A DNA stretch of 64,000 nucleotides from Planctomycetota bacterium. Its GTDB lineage: Bacteria; Planctomycetota; PUPC01; DSUN01. The translations under genes and the position numbers were made by a program. The stretch spans positions 1 through 64,000 of the forward strand of contig DAOOIT010000020.1 of the NCBI GenBank assembly GCA_035384565.1, in the 5' to 3' direction. Below, in pieces: positions 24,464 through 32,973 of this stretch (its first letter is position 1; each line of letters opens with the position of its first letter). A model generated the notes under the pieces. That model ran no database searches, was not told where the DNA came from, and saw nothing but the letters and a program-made list of their open reading frames with translations.

Positions 24464-26014
24464 TCAGGAACCCCGCGCCTCGAGCGCGCGGGCCGAGGGC
24501 GCAGCTGCCAGGCCGCCGCGCGCCGTGCAGCGCAACTCGGCGGGAAGCATGCACCCGGAAGCATACACAGCATCAATCGTCTCGTCCAGCGGGATTGGGT
24601 TTTCGTACCCGCCAAGGATGAGGTCTGCGCACAGAAACGCATTCGCTGCCGCGGCAGCGTTGCGCGTGTGGCAGGGGATCTCGACGATGCCCTGCACGAG
24701 ATCGCACACCGAGCCCATGGTGTTCTGGAATGCGATGGCGGCGGCGTCAGCGGCCTGGTCGGCTCGAGCGCCGACGGCGTCGGCCACGGCCGCGGCGGCC
24801 ATGGCGCCCGCCGCGCCGATCTCCACCTGGCAGCCGGCCACCTCGGCCGCGAAGGTAGCCCGGTTCGCCACGACCACGCCGATCGCCCCTGCGGCGAGGA
24901 GGGCCAGCGCGGCCCGCTCGCGGCTGACGCCCAGCTCCGCCATCAGCGTGGCGAGCACGGCGGGCAGAACACCGGCCGAGCCGCCCGTGGGCGCGGCGCA
25001 CACCACGCCCCCGCCGCTGCTCACGTGCATGGCGGCCAAGGCGCGGGCAGCGGCTCGCGCGTGCAGGCCGCCGGCGGCCAGCCGGCCCTCGCGCTCGGCA
25101 CGCAGCACGCGGCCTGCGCTGGCGTCGAGCAGGCGCATGGCGGGCGGCGCCGTCAGACCGAGTTCGACCGCGTCCAGCATGACGTCCAGCCGGCGCCCCA
25201 TCTCGGCCAGCACCGCGCTCTCTGGCAGCGCGAGGAGTCGTGCCTCGTACTCGAGGGCAGTCTGCCCAAGCGAGATGCCCTGCTGAAGGCTCATGGCGGC
25301 CATCTCGGCCGCCGATGCGAAGCCCGGTTCGCCTGCCGGCACAAAGAACACCGGCTCGCACGCCCACACGACCCGCACGCCGCGCGTCGCGGCCAGACGC
25401 TCCTGCGCCTCGTGCGCCAGCCGCTCCCGCCGCCGCGCCCACACCAGGCACAGGCCTCGGAACTCCTGGCATTGCGCCTCACCCATCAAAGCCCCGTCGG
25501 CGCCCAGCAGTGCCACGGCCTCGCTTGCCGCACACGGCTCCGCCTCGACCGCGACCTCCCAGGCATCCCCCGTGAAGCACACAGGCCAGCCGCCCAGGCG
25601 CACAAACTCCACGGCCCCTCCCCCCACCGAGTTGGCACGAGCGGAGAGCGTGCGGCCATCCGCGGCGGCCAATTCCACCTCCACGGCGTTCGGGTGGCCG
25701 GCGCCGGCCAGCGGCTGCTCCAAGAACTCCACCCGCATACCCGCCTGTGCGGCGCCAGCCAGAGCGCTCGGGAAGCGATCATCCGTGATTCGCCAGCCGA
25801 GCAGGCCCGCCGCGAACGCCTTGTCGGCTCCCTGGCTCCGATAGCACTTGGCGTATGAGCCGCCAGGGTCGAACGCGAATCGCGCACGGATGGGTGCGCG
25901 CCCCAACATCGAGCGCGCCATTGCCGCAATGTGGAACGCCCCTGCCGTGTGCGAACTCGAAGGCCCCCGCATCACGGGGCCTATCACACGGTTGAATACG
26001 CTGGCACCGCGCAT
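24464..26014 (-). CDS. sdaA: L-serine ammonia-lyase, fused beta-alpha form, iron-sulfur dependent
   Basis: A 516-residue single-chain L-serine dehydratase that would convert L-serine to pyruvate and ammonia using a [4Fe-4S] cluster. The N-terminal beta domain carries the family signature GPSSSHTAG (17-25). The alpha domain carries CAAPTGGSAGVLPAVL, CDLVQGIVEIPC and HTRNAAAAANAF; the cysteines in these motifs match the three cluster ligands of the type. ATG 26014 is preferred because GAAGGGG lies upstream and family homology begins within a few residues. A strong promoter lies about 36-64 bases upstream. It is the first gene of a two-gene operon with the cyclodeaminase-family enzyme, so it serves amino-acid catabolism. 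Confidence 0.88.
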   Translation of the reverse strand: MRGASVFNRVIGPVMRGPSSSHTAGAFHIAAMARSMLGRAPIRARFAFDPGGSYAKCYRSQGADKAFAAGLLGWRITDDRFPSALAGAAQAGMRVEFLEQPLAGAGHPNAVEVELAAADGRTLSARANSVGGGAVEFVRLGGWPVCFTGDAWEVAVEAEPCAASEAVALLGADGALMGEAQCQEFRGLCLVWARRRERLAHEAQERLAATRGVRVVWACEPVFFVPAGEPGFASAAEMAAMSLQQGISLGQTALEYEARLLALPESAVLAEMGRRLDVMLDAVELGLTAPPAMRLLDASAGRVLRAEREGRLAAGGLHARAAARALAAMHVSSGGGVVCAAPTGGSAGVLPAVLATLMAELGVSRERAALALLAAGAIGVVVANRATFAAEVAGCQVEIGAAGAMAAAAVADAVGARADQAADAAAIAFQNTMGSVCDLVQGIVEIPCHTRNAAAAANAFLCADLILGGYENPIPLDETIDAVYASGCMLPAELRCTARGGLAAAPSARALEARGS

Positions 26015-26049
26015 GCTATCCCCTTCGGCACTGTTCACGCGATGCCCCA

Positions 26050-26078
26050 TTGATACCCGCCATCGCAATCGCTGTCAA
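26050..26078 (-). promoter_or_regulatory. Predicted promoter of the serine dehydratase operon
   Basis: Perfect TTGACA, 17-base spacer, TATCAA on the minus strand, giving a leader of about 30 bases to ATG 26014. Confidence 0.65.
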
Positions 26079-26637
26079 GGGCTACCCGTCCTGACTCGGC
26101 GCTCCGCCGGGCTCGAAGCGCAGAAGGCAATGAGGTCGCCTGGGCGGCTGGCAAGTCACCCGGCTGAGATCCCCATTGCTCGAGCCGTTCGGAGACACGA
26201 CGCGGGGACCTGCCGTGATGAACAAACCCCTTGACATCTGGCGTATTCCTGGTAAAATCGGCTCTTAGGCATCGCGCGGGCGAGCCCAGAGCGGAGCGCA
26301 TCTCACCGACGCTTATAGCGCGGGACGCGCTCATAGATGTAACGCATCGTGACATCAGGTGATCGGCCGCCATAGCTCATAAGCCTTTGCGACGTATACA
26401 CATATGATTGTTGCTGCGCACGTGCGCATCGTATCGTTACAGTCCGCATGATTGGTGATGGTGCACCGGGATTGCGACTGGTGCCATAAGGAGCCATAAC
26501 CACCAGTCAGTTCGACACTTAGAAAATCACGCTGATTTGCCGGAGTCCTTCAGACGCGGCACGCAAATTGCTCCGCTGACCTCAAGAGGTTGGGGGTGAG
26601 GGAGCAGGCAGTTCGCTGGCCGTCTGGAGGACAAGCC
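26079..26637. other. Intergenic region with a promoter, a palindrome and possible recombinase remnant
   Basis: About 560 bases without a convincing intact gene. It holds a plus-strand promoter (26231-26258), a perfect 14-base palindrome TGCGCACGTGCGCA at 26415-26428, and base composition visibly poorer in GC than its surroundings between about 26290 and 26540. On the minus strand, 26303-26503 can be read as 66 residues ending PDVTMRYIYERVPRYKRR, loosely like the C-terminus of a tyrosine recombinase. That resemblance is weak. Confidence 0.45.
26231..26258 (+). promoter_or_regulatory. Predicted promoter upstream of the multi-HTH gene
   Basis: TTGACA, 16-base spacer, TAAAAT on the plus strand. 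The leader to GTG 26638 would be about 370 bases, so an additional closer promoter or a leader element is possible. Confidence 0.5.
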
Positions 26638-27543
26638 GTGGCCACACAGCTTCAGCAGCCCGTCGTCTCCGGTGCCCCGGCGCACGCTGATCTCGCGGCC
26701 GTGATCCGACAGCAGTTCCTCTTCGAAACCTACGAGGAGATCGCCCGGCAAGCTGCGGTGACGCCTGAAGAGGTCGAGACCCGTTTCAGGGAGTTGTTCG
26801 GCTGTGGCATCCGCCGAAAGCGCCTCGAAGTTCGACAGGCCTATATTGCAAGCGGCCCGCGCCTCACGGACGGCGAGATCGGCGAGCGGCTGGGGATCTC
26901 GCGCAAGCAAGTCGTTGAGATCCGCTCCCGGCTCCGCGCCGGCGGCCTCTATGATGGCCGAAAGCCCGGGCTCCCGACCCGCGATGGCCTGGAGCGGCGC
27001 CGCAGCCGTCACCGCTACATTCTCGAACACTATGGCGCGCAGACGAAGCAGCAGATGGCCGAGGCACTGGGCGTCTCGGCCGAGACCATCCGATTGGACT
27101 TCAATGACTTGCGTCGGCGCGGCTACGTCCAGCCCCTCTACAAGTGCCGCCTGGAGTATGTCGCCGCGCATCCGGGCGCGCCCGAGCGGCACCTTGCGCG
27201 CGACTTGGGGATCAGCATCTACGGTGTCCGGTTCATCAAGCGCAAGCTCCGAAAGCTGAGGGACACAATGAACCTCCTCCGCTGCCAGGTCGAGAAGGAA
27301 ATCAAGACCCGCTATGCTCCCGCCACCGGCGAGTACATCGTCGAGTGCATGCGGAGAGCCCTCAACGTGCTCGAGCTTCCCCAACAGCTCGTGCTGCTTG
27401 AGGCCGCCGGGCGCTTCAAAGATGCGGAGCTTCAGCCCATCTTCTGGCACATTCTGCGCACCGACGTTCAGGGCCGCGCCCGCATGATCCGCAAGATCGA
27501 GTCCGGCGTCACCGACCTCAAGGAACTCGAGCGCACCAACTGA
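26638..27543 (+). CDS. DNA-binding protein with four helix-turn-helix-like segments
   Basis: A 301-residue protein I cannot assign to a named family. GTG 26638 is chosen because CTGGAGG lies seven bases upstream; TTG 26590 and GTG 26596 are in frame but lack such a site. Four segments look like helix-turn-helix motifs: TYEEIARQAAVTPEEVETRF (31-50), LTDGEIGERLGISRKQVVEI (76-95), TKQQMAEALGVSAETIRLDF (136-155) and ERHLARDLGISIYGVRFIKR (183-202). The last 90 residues are helical with no sensor or enzyme motif visible. It stands alone between divergent and tandem neighbours and is followed by a hairpin terminator. It may be a regulator or a nucleoid or repeat-binding protein; function unknown. 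Confidence 0.7.
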   Translation: MATQLQQPVVSGAPAHADLAAVIRQQFLFETYEEIARQAAVTPEEVETRFRELFGCGIRRKRLEVRQAYIASGPRLTDGEIGERLGISRKQVVEIRSRLRAGGLYDGRKPGLPTRDGLERRRSRHRYILEHYGAQTKQQMAEALGVSAETIRLDFNDLRRRGYVQPLYKCRLEYVAAHPGAPERHLARDLGISIYGVRFIKRKLRKLRDTMNLLRCQVEKEIKTRYAPATGEYIVECMRRALNVLELPQQLVLLEAAGRFKDAELQPIFWHILRTDVQGRARMIRKIESGVTDLKELERTN

Positions 27544-27561
27544 GCCCCAACCGCCCCCCGC

Positions 27562-27594
27562 TTGGCCCGTCCGCCCCCCAGGCAGACGGGTCAA
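27562..27594 (+). terminator. Probable terminator of the multi-HTH gene
   Basis: TTGGCCCGTC and GACGGGTCAA pair with one mismatch around a 13-base loop. A short GTTTTC run follows at about 27600. It lies 18 bases after the stop codon. Confidence 0.5.
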
Positions 27595-27734
27595 GTCATG
27601 TTTTCGGCTCATCGCGGTCCAGCGAGCCCGACTTGGCCGCCGTCGCGCGGCTCGGAACGGGCGCTGCGCCGTCAGCCCTGCCGCCATAACCATATTCACC
27701 ACAAAGTCTTACGCACCCAGGCATCGCTCCTCAT

Positions 27735-27885
27735 ATACTTGCTCATCCCACAAGTGAGCGGGAATGGCCGGAGCCACGAGAATCGCCAATCCTCGCCCAT
27801 CTACCCATACTCGCTCACTTCCCCCCTCTCAGGGTTGAGCAAGTATGGCCGGAGCGCTCCCACCAGACACTCGGCAGCGCCCTCC
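27735..27885 (+). repeat. Dispersed palindromic element, copy 1
   Basis: About 151 bases made of two units; the marker ATGGCCGG recurs at 27764 and 27845, 81 bases apart. The second unit holds the palindrome ATACTCGCTCA / TGAGCAAGTAT (27807-27817 and 27836-27846, one mismatch) around a CTTCCCCCCTCTCAGGGT loop. It aligns over its whole length with 62962-63112, which has the same internal distances, and its core matches the array at 49915-50120 in reverse orientation. Right edge reads CACTCGGCAGCGCCCTCC. Confidence 0.8.
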
Positions 27886-28089
27886 AGCGGAGCCGCCAGG
27901 TAGGATGGACCGTCCATGCCCGCATCCCCCACCACGCCACTCGACCCAGAATCGCCAGACCCTCAAGAGCCATGCCTTGGAGGGGGCAGCCCCTGCTCTC
28001 GCCTGGCATCTCGTGGACCAACACGCGGCATCCCTGGCGGCGCGCGGCTCCACGGCGAGTGGCAGGGGTGGGCAACCGTCACTTGCAGT

Positions 28090-28118
28090 TTGACCCAGGA
28101 CGCCTGTGCGCATAGACT
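28090..28118 (+). promoter_or_regulatory. Predicted promoter of the LEPR propeller gene
   Basis: TTGACC, 17-base spacer, TAGACT, giving a leader of about 95 bases to GTG 28221. Confidence 0.5.
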
Positions 28119-28220
28119 GACGGTAAGGTGGGAGCATCCGGCCCCGGGCCCCCTGCGCCCATAGACGCCTGGGTTCCGAGGCTCGCCCCGCGATCTGGCC
28201 AACTATTCGAGGGCTGAGTT

Positions 28221-31200
28221 GTGAGAGCATCCCGCGGCCACTTGCCGTTGACGGCTGAGCGTCGAAGTTCCCGTCGGTCCCTGACGATGGAGCCTCTCGA
28301 GCCGAGAGTGCTGCTCTCGGCGTCTGACACGGCGCTCCAGCTCTTCAGCGCTTCGCCGGCGCTGTTTGCGCCCAATGAGGGGCAGTGGGCGGATGAGGCG
28401 GTGCGCTTCGTCCACAGCAGCGGGGGCGCCACTGTGGCGCTGACCGACTCCGGGCCCGTCTTCCAGCTCTTCTCTGTGGGCGGGGCGTCCCTGCCCCGCG
28501 ATGGCGGGGTGAACGTCGCCCAGTTCTCCGTCGCCTTCGAGGGGGCGAATCTGGTCACGCCCGTGGGCAAGGACCCCTCGCAGGCAGTCCACAACTACTA
28601 CGTCGGCGACCCGGCGACCTGGCGCACCGACGTGCCGACGTTCGAGACCGTGGCCTACCTGGGCCTCTGGGACGGGATTGATCTGTTGACGTGGGGCCGC
28701 CGCGACGGGCTGAAGTATGAGTTCCACGTCGCGCCCGGCGCGGACCCCGGGCAGATTCGGCTGCGCTATACGGGCATCGAGGGCCTGTCCCTCGACGAGA
28801 GCGGCGCGCTGCACATCGCCACGGCGCTCGGCGAGGTGGTGGACGCCGCCCCCGTCATCTACCAGGTGATTGGCAGCCAGCGCGTCGAGGTCGCGGGCGC
28901 GTTCCAACTGCTGGACCCGAGCACCTGTGCATTCATCATCACCGGCCCCTACGACCCGCAGGCCGAGCTGGTGATTGACCCGGCGATCGCCTGGTCGAGC
29001 TACCTCGGCGGGTCGGACCTGGATGTGGGCTACGGGATCGCGGTGGATGGCGGGGGGGACGTCTTCATTACTGGCACCACGTTCTCCTCGAACTTTCCCT
29101 CGGGCGGGGGCTTCGACACCTCGCGGAGCGGCACCAATGATGCCTTCGTCACCAAGGTGAGCGCGGCCGGCACCCTCCTCTGGTCCACTTTCCTCGGGGG
29201 CTCCGACTTCGAGGGCGGCTACGAGATCGCCGTGGACGCGGCGGGCGACGCCGTCATCACGGGCGAGACGTACTCGAGCAACTTCCCCACGCTGAACGCG
29301 TTCCAGGACAAGCGGAAGGGCGGCTTCGATGCGTTCGTCACCAAGGTGAGCGGGGCGGGCACCCTGCTCTGGTCCAGCTACCTGGGCGGCGGCGACGACG
29401 ATGCGGGCTGGGCGATCGCCGTGGACAACGCGGGCGACGCCTTCATCACGGGCCGCACGGCCTCGTCCGGCTTCCCCGCCGATGGCGGATTCGACGACAG
29501 CTACAACGGCGGCACCTACGACGCCTTCGTCACCAAGGTGAGCAGCGCGGGAGTCTTGCTGTGGTCCAGCTTCCTCGGCGGCTCGAACCAGGACGAGGGG
29601 CGTCGCATCGCGGTGGACGCGGCGGGCAATGCCTTGCTCACGGGCCGGACCCTCTCGAAGAACTTCCCCACCCCCGGGGGCTTCGACACCTCGTATGGCG
29701 GGGGCGCGAGCTTCGACGCCTTCGTCACCAAGGTGAGCGGCGCGGGGGCACTGCTCTGGTCCAGCTTCCTGGGAGGGTCCAAAGACGATCAGGGGCGGGG
29801 CATCGCCGTGGACCCCTCGGGCAACGTCTTCATCACCGGCGACACCGCCTCGTCGGACTTCCCCACGCTCGGCGGCTTCGACACCACGCGCGGCGGCACG
29901 ACCGACGCCTTCCTCACCAAGGTGAGCGCCGGCGGAGCCCTGCTCTGGTCCTCCTACCTCGGCGGGTCCAAAGACGACACGGGCAGCAGCGTCGTCACCG
30001 ACCCCTTCGGCAACGTGATCGTCGCGGGCAACACGCTGTCGTCGGACTTCCCGACGCTCGCTGCGTTCGACACCACGCGGGGTGGCTCCCAGGACGCCTT
30101 CGTAACCAAAGTCACCGGCGCGGGCACCCTGCTCTGGTCCTCCTACCTCGGCGGCTCGAGCGACGACTGGGCGACCGACATCGCGATGGACGGCTCGGGC
30201 AACACCTTTGTCGCCGGCTACACGGCGTCGTCGGATTTCCCGGCCGTGGGCGGCTTCGACACCTCGCGGGGCGGCACACAAGACGCCTTCGTGACGAAGA
30301 TCGCCAACTCGCCCCCGACACTGACCACGATCAGCACCCTGGCCGGCGGCGTGGAGGATGCCGACTTGGCGATCCTCTATGCGACGCTGGCCGCGGCAGC
30401 CAACGAGGCCGATGTGGACGGCGATCCGTTGAGCTTCCGCGTCGAGGCCGTGAGCACCGGCACGCTGATGAAGGGCGGCCTGCCCGTCGTGCCCGGCGTC
30501 ACGCTGCTGTCGGCAGGCGAGAGCCTTGTGTGGCATCCCGACCCGAACGCTAGCGGCACCCTGCCCGCGTTCACGGTGAAGGCGTGGGACGGCAACGCGG
30601 CCTCGGCGACCCCCGTGCAGGTACGCGTGGCCGTTGCGCCGGTGGCGGATGTGCCCGGCTTCACCGACTCGCTGCCGAGCGATCCCTCGGCCGTTCTTCT
30701 CGGGCAGCTCTTCGCCTTTGATTTCAACTCGACCAATGAGGGAGTGCCGGGACAAGTCTACAGCCTGGTCTCGGGCCCCGCCTGGCTGAGCATCAGCCCG
30801 ACCACGGGGCTCCTGTCGGGCACGCCGACCCAGCGCACCGACATCGGCTCGACCCTCGTGACCGTGCGCGTGGACGACGGGCTGGGCACCACGGACGACG
30901 TCACCTTCCAGTTGGACGTCCAGGGCCAGGTCATCGTGCTCGGCGCCGGGCTGCCCGTGCCCGTGACCAAGACGAGATTCACCGATGCCACGGGCGACCT
31001 GGTGGATGTGAGCGTGAAGGGCGCCGGGACGTTCTACCTGGTGCGCGCCGTGGCGCCCGACGGCGGCGCCTACAGCAACGACACCCCGGGCGACCTCGTG
31101 TCCATCGAGGCCGACGGCACCGACGCCAAGTCGAGTTTCAGCGTCAAGGTGTCGTCACCCGTCAAAGCGCCGTCGCCCGACCTGCCGGTCGGCGCCATCG

Positions 31201-31856
31201 TCATCAACGGCTCGCTCGGCACTTTCAGCGGGGCGCAGGTCCGCCCGCTCGGCGATGTGACGGTCGCGGGCGGAGTGTCGAAGCTCACGCTCGGCAACGT
31301 GGCGGCTCCGCACGTGATCGCGATCGGCGCCGACCCGCTCATCGCCTCGGCCAGCCTCGTGCTGGGCCGGGTGCAGGACACCACCCTCACCTCGGCCACG
31401 CCGCTGAAGTCGTTGAGCGTCATCGAGTGGCTCGACACCGATGCGACGCCCGACGTGATCACCGCGCCCTGGATTTCCAGCCTGGCCGCGAGCGGCAGCA
31501 AGGCCGCTGGCGGGCCGGTGGGCGACTTCGAGGCGAGCCTCGCCCTCAGCGGCCTGGGGGCGACGAAGGAGGCGCTGGGCAAGGCGAGCATCGCCGGCTC
31601 GGTCGTCGGAGGAGCGTGGAATGTCGCCGGCGCCGTGGGCTCCATCGCAGTGCGCGGAAACCTCACCAACTGCTCGCTCCAGGCCGACTGGCTCAAGTCG
31701 CTCAAGGTCACCGGCACGATTGATGAGGACGGCTCGGACGGCGATACCGATGTCTTCCGCGTGCTCAACGGCAGCTTCTCGGCCTCGGACGTGACGTGGA
31801 GGGGCATCATCCCGCCCGACCACTGGTTCGGCGGCCTCCGCGCCTACGTCGGTTAG
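28221..31856 (+). CDS. Secreted LEPR-XLL protein with seven-bladed SBBP propeller
   Basis: A 1211-residue surface or secreted protein. GTG 28221 follows GAGGG at seven bases. Near residue 23 it carries the planctomycete LEPR-XLL motif MEPLEPRVLLS, thought to guide export or anchoring. Residues about 45-250 match the DUF7948-type domain that precedes SBBP repeats (NEGQWADEAVRF, YYVGDPATWRTDVPTF). Seven repeats of about 63 residues follow, each starting like LLWSSYLGGS and ending DAFVTKVS, enough for one closed seven-bladed propeller. Then come a cadherin-like or VCBS-like stretch, a putative Ig domain (PAWLSISPTTGLLSGTPTQR) and a C-terminal beta-rich domain common in planctomycete surface proteins. 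Stand-alone gene with its own promoter and terminator. Ligand unknown; probably adhesion or recognition. Confidence 0.82.
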   Translation: MRASRGHLPLTAERRSSRRSLTMEPLEPRVLLSASDTALQLFSASPALFAPNEGQWADEAVRFVHSSGGATVALTDSGPVFQLFSVGGASLPRDGGVNVAQFSVAFEGANLVTPVGKDPSQAVHNYYVGDPATWRTDVPTFETVAYLGLWDGIDLLTWGRRDGLKYEFHVAPGADPGQIRLRYTGIEGLSLDESGALHIATALGEVVDAAPVIYQVIGSQRVEVAGAFQLLDPSTCAFIITGPYDPQAELVIDPAIAWSSYLGGSDLDVGYGIAVDGGGDVFITGTTFSSNFPSGGGFDTSRSGTNDAFVTKVSAAGTLLWSTFLGGSDFEGGYEIAVDAAGDAVITGETYSSNFPTLNAFQDKRKGGFDAFVTKVSGAGTLLWSSYLGGGDDDAGWAIAVDNAGDAFITGRTASSGFPADGGFDDSYNGGTYDAFVTKVSSAGVLLWSSFLGGSNQDEGRRIAVDAAGNALLTGRTLSKNFPTPGGFDTSYGGGASFDAFVTKVSGAGALLWSSFLGGSKDDQGRGIAVDPSGNVFITGDTASSDFPTLGGFDTTRGGTTDAFLTKVSAGGALLWSSYLGGSKDDTGSSVVTDPFGNVIVAGNTLSSDFPTLAAFDTTRGGSQDAFVTKVTGAGTLLWSSYLGGSSDDWATDIAMDGSGNTFVAGYTASSDFPAVGGFDTSRGGTQDAFVTKIANSPPTLTTISTLAGGVEDADLAILYATLAAAANEADVDGDPLSFRVEAVSTGTLMKGGLPVVPGVTLLSAGESLVWHPDPNASGTLPAFTVKAWDGNAASATPVQVRVAVAPVADVPGFTDSLPSDPSAVLLGQLFAFDFNSTNEGVPGQVYSLVSGPAWLSISPTTGLLSGTPTQRTDIGSTLVTVRVDDGLGTTDDVTFQLDVQGQVIVLGAGLPVPVTKTRFTDATGDLVDVSVKGAGTFYLVRAVAPDGGAYSNDTPGDLVSIEADGTDAKSSFSVKVSSPVKAPSPDLPVGAIVINGSLGTFSGAQVRPLGDVTVAGGVSKLTLGNVAAPHVIAIGADPLIASASLVLGRVQDTTLTSATPLKSLSVIEWLDTDATPDVITAPWISSLAASGSKAAGGPVGDFEASLALSGLGATKEALGKASIAGSVVGGAWNVAGAVGSIAVRGNLTNCSLQADWLKSLKVTGTIDEDGSDGDTDVFRVLNGSFSASDVTWRGIIPPDHWFGGLRAYVG
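28982..30302 (+). repeat. Seven tandem 189-192 bp coding repeats (SBBP blades)
   Basis: Blade starts (tggtcc..ctacctcggcgg-like) recur near 28990, 29182, 29371, 29563, 29758, 29947 and 30136. DNA similarity between units is high, which favours copy-number change by recombination. Confidence 0.8.
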
Positions 31857-31887
31857 CGCCGGAAATCAGGCTTGTCGCGGCGGGGCC

Positions 31888-31924
31888 GCGGGGGAGCCTT
31901 TCTCCCCAGGAGAGCCTCCCCCGC
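31888..31924. terminator. Hairpin between convergent genes
   Basis: GCGGGGGAG and CTCCCCCGC form a 9-bp stem around a loop that can itself pair. It lies between the LEPR gene (plus) and the RluA gene (minus) and could stop transcription from both sides. No clear T run. Confidence 0.45.
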
Positions 31925-31958
31925 CTCTTTCGCCTCCTGCTCCTCGCTTCTTCCGCGG

Positions 31959-32960
31959 CTACGGTCCCATCGGCGGTTCGGTGGCGCGCAGGTGGGCCAG
32001 AGCGGCGGCGAAATCGCCGGGCAGCTCAGCGGTGAGTTCCAGGGGCCGGCGGCTGACGGGGTGGGTCAGGCTGAGCTTCCAGGCGTGCAGGGCGAGGCGA
32101 GGCATGATCTCCTCCAGCGGATCGGGCGAAAGGCCGCCGCGATAGTGCTTCTCGCCTATCAACGGGTGGCCGATGCTCTCGAAGTGCACGCGAATCTGGT
32201 GGCGCCGCCCCGTCTTGGGCACGACGCTCACCAGCGTGTGGGCGGCGAAGCGCTCGCGGACCTCGTAGGCCGAGAGGGCGGGACGCGCCTGCGCCGCATC
32301 GGCGGCCACCGACATCAGCCCGTAGCGCCCCGTGTGATAGCCGATGGGAACCGCGATCTGGCCGAAACGGCGCCCGAGGGCGCCGCGCACGAGGGCCAGG
32401 TACTCCTTCCTGACCGTGCGCCGCTCAAACTGCTGCGACAGGTGGACGTGCGCCTCGGGCGTCTTGGCCACGACCATGACGCCCGACGTGTCGTAGTCGA
32501 GGCGGTGCACGATGCCGGGGTTGCGCGGCCCGGGCGCGTCCCCGTAGATGTGATAGATGAGGCCGCTGGCCAGGGTGTCGTCGGTGAGCCTCTTGCCCGG
32601 GTGGCACATGATGCCGGGCGGCTTATTGATGGCCAGGATGTGCGCATCCTCGTAGAGGATGGCCAAGGGCATTTCCCGGGGCGGGATCACGCGCGGGGCC
32701 TGCGCCGGGAGCTGGAAGTCCAGCACATCGCCCGGGTTCAGCCGGTAGCTGACGTGCACGGGGCGCCCGTTGACACGCACGCGGCCCGCCTTGATGAGCT
32801 TCTGGTACTGCGCGCGCGAGAGCTGCCCGTAGCGCTGGCTCAGGAAGTTGTCGAGGCGGCGGATGGTGAGAGGGCCGCGGACCTCGAGGCGGATGTCGCG
32901 CGGGGGCAAGGCGGCGGAGAGAACATCGGCGGAGTCGTCCCCCGCGTCGTGGGGCCTCAT
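31959..32960 (-). CDS. RluA-family 23S rRNA/tRNA pseudouridine synthase
   Basis: A 333-residue RluA/RluD-type enzyme that isomerises uridine to pseudouridine in RNA. The N-terminal S4 RNA-binding domain is visible (RRLDNFLSQRYGQLSRAQYQ, then RVRVNGRPV). The catalytic motif HRLDYDTSGVMVVAKT contains the nucleophilic Asp, and TGRRHQIRVHFESIGHPLIG is the conserved C-terminal motif of this class. It follows the acyl carrier protein gene by 13 bases and is probably the last gene of the fabF-acp unit, an unusual partner. The target uridine cannot be told. Confidence 0.88.
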   Translation of the reverse strand: MRPHDAGDDSADVLSAALPPRDIRLEVRGPLTIRRLDNFLSQRYGQLSRAQYQKLIKAGRVRVNGRPVHVSYRLNPGDVLDFQLPAQAPRVIPPREMPLAILYEDAHILAINKPPGIMCHPGKRLTDDTLASGLIYHIYGDAPGPRNPGIVHRLDYDTSGVMVVAKTPEAHVHLSQQFERRTVRKEYLALVRGALGRRFGQIAVPIGYHTGRYGLMSVAADAAQARPALSAYEVRERFAAHTLVSVVPKTGRRHQIRVHFESIGHPLIGEKHYRGGLSPDPLEEIMPRLALHAWKLSLTHPVSRRPLELTAELPGDFAAALAHLRATEPPMGP

Positions 32961-32973
32961 GGCCGGCGGGACC

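Larger units (their letters stand above)
27544..28220. other. Intergenic region carrying a dispersed palindromic element
   Basis: About 680 bases between the multi-HTH gene and the LEPR protein. It contains a terminator hairpin (27562-27594), the dispersed palindromic element (27735-27885) and a promoter (28090-28118). The remainder (about 27890-28080) has a short palindrome ATGGACCGTCCAT near 27903 and nothing else recognised. Open readings here are short and unconvincing. Confidence 0.6.

Noticed and set aside
23351..25858. Plus-strand open frame of about 835 codons opposite moxR, the cyclodeaminase-family gene and serine dehydratase
   Set aside because: Crosses three well-identified genes and their promoter on the other strand; composition is that of a shadow frame.
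27829..28230. Small minus-strand open frames in the spacer before the LEPR gene
   Set aside because: They consist of repeat-element sequence, lack ribosome sites and lie across a good plus-strand promoter.
28203..30755. Minus-strand open frame of about 850 codons opposite the SBBP propeller
   Set aside because: Its apparent repeats mirror the blades on the coding strand; no independent signature.
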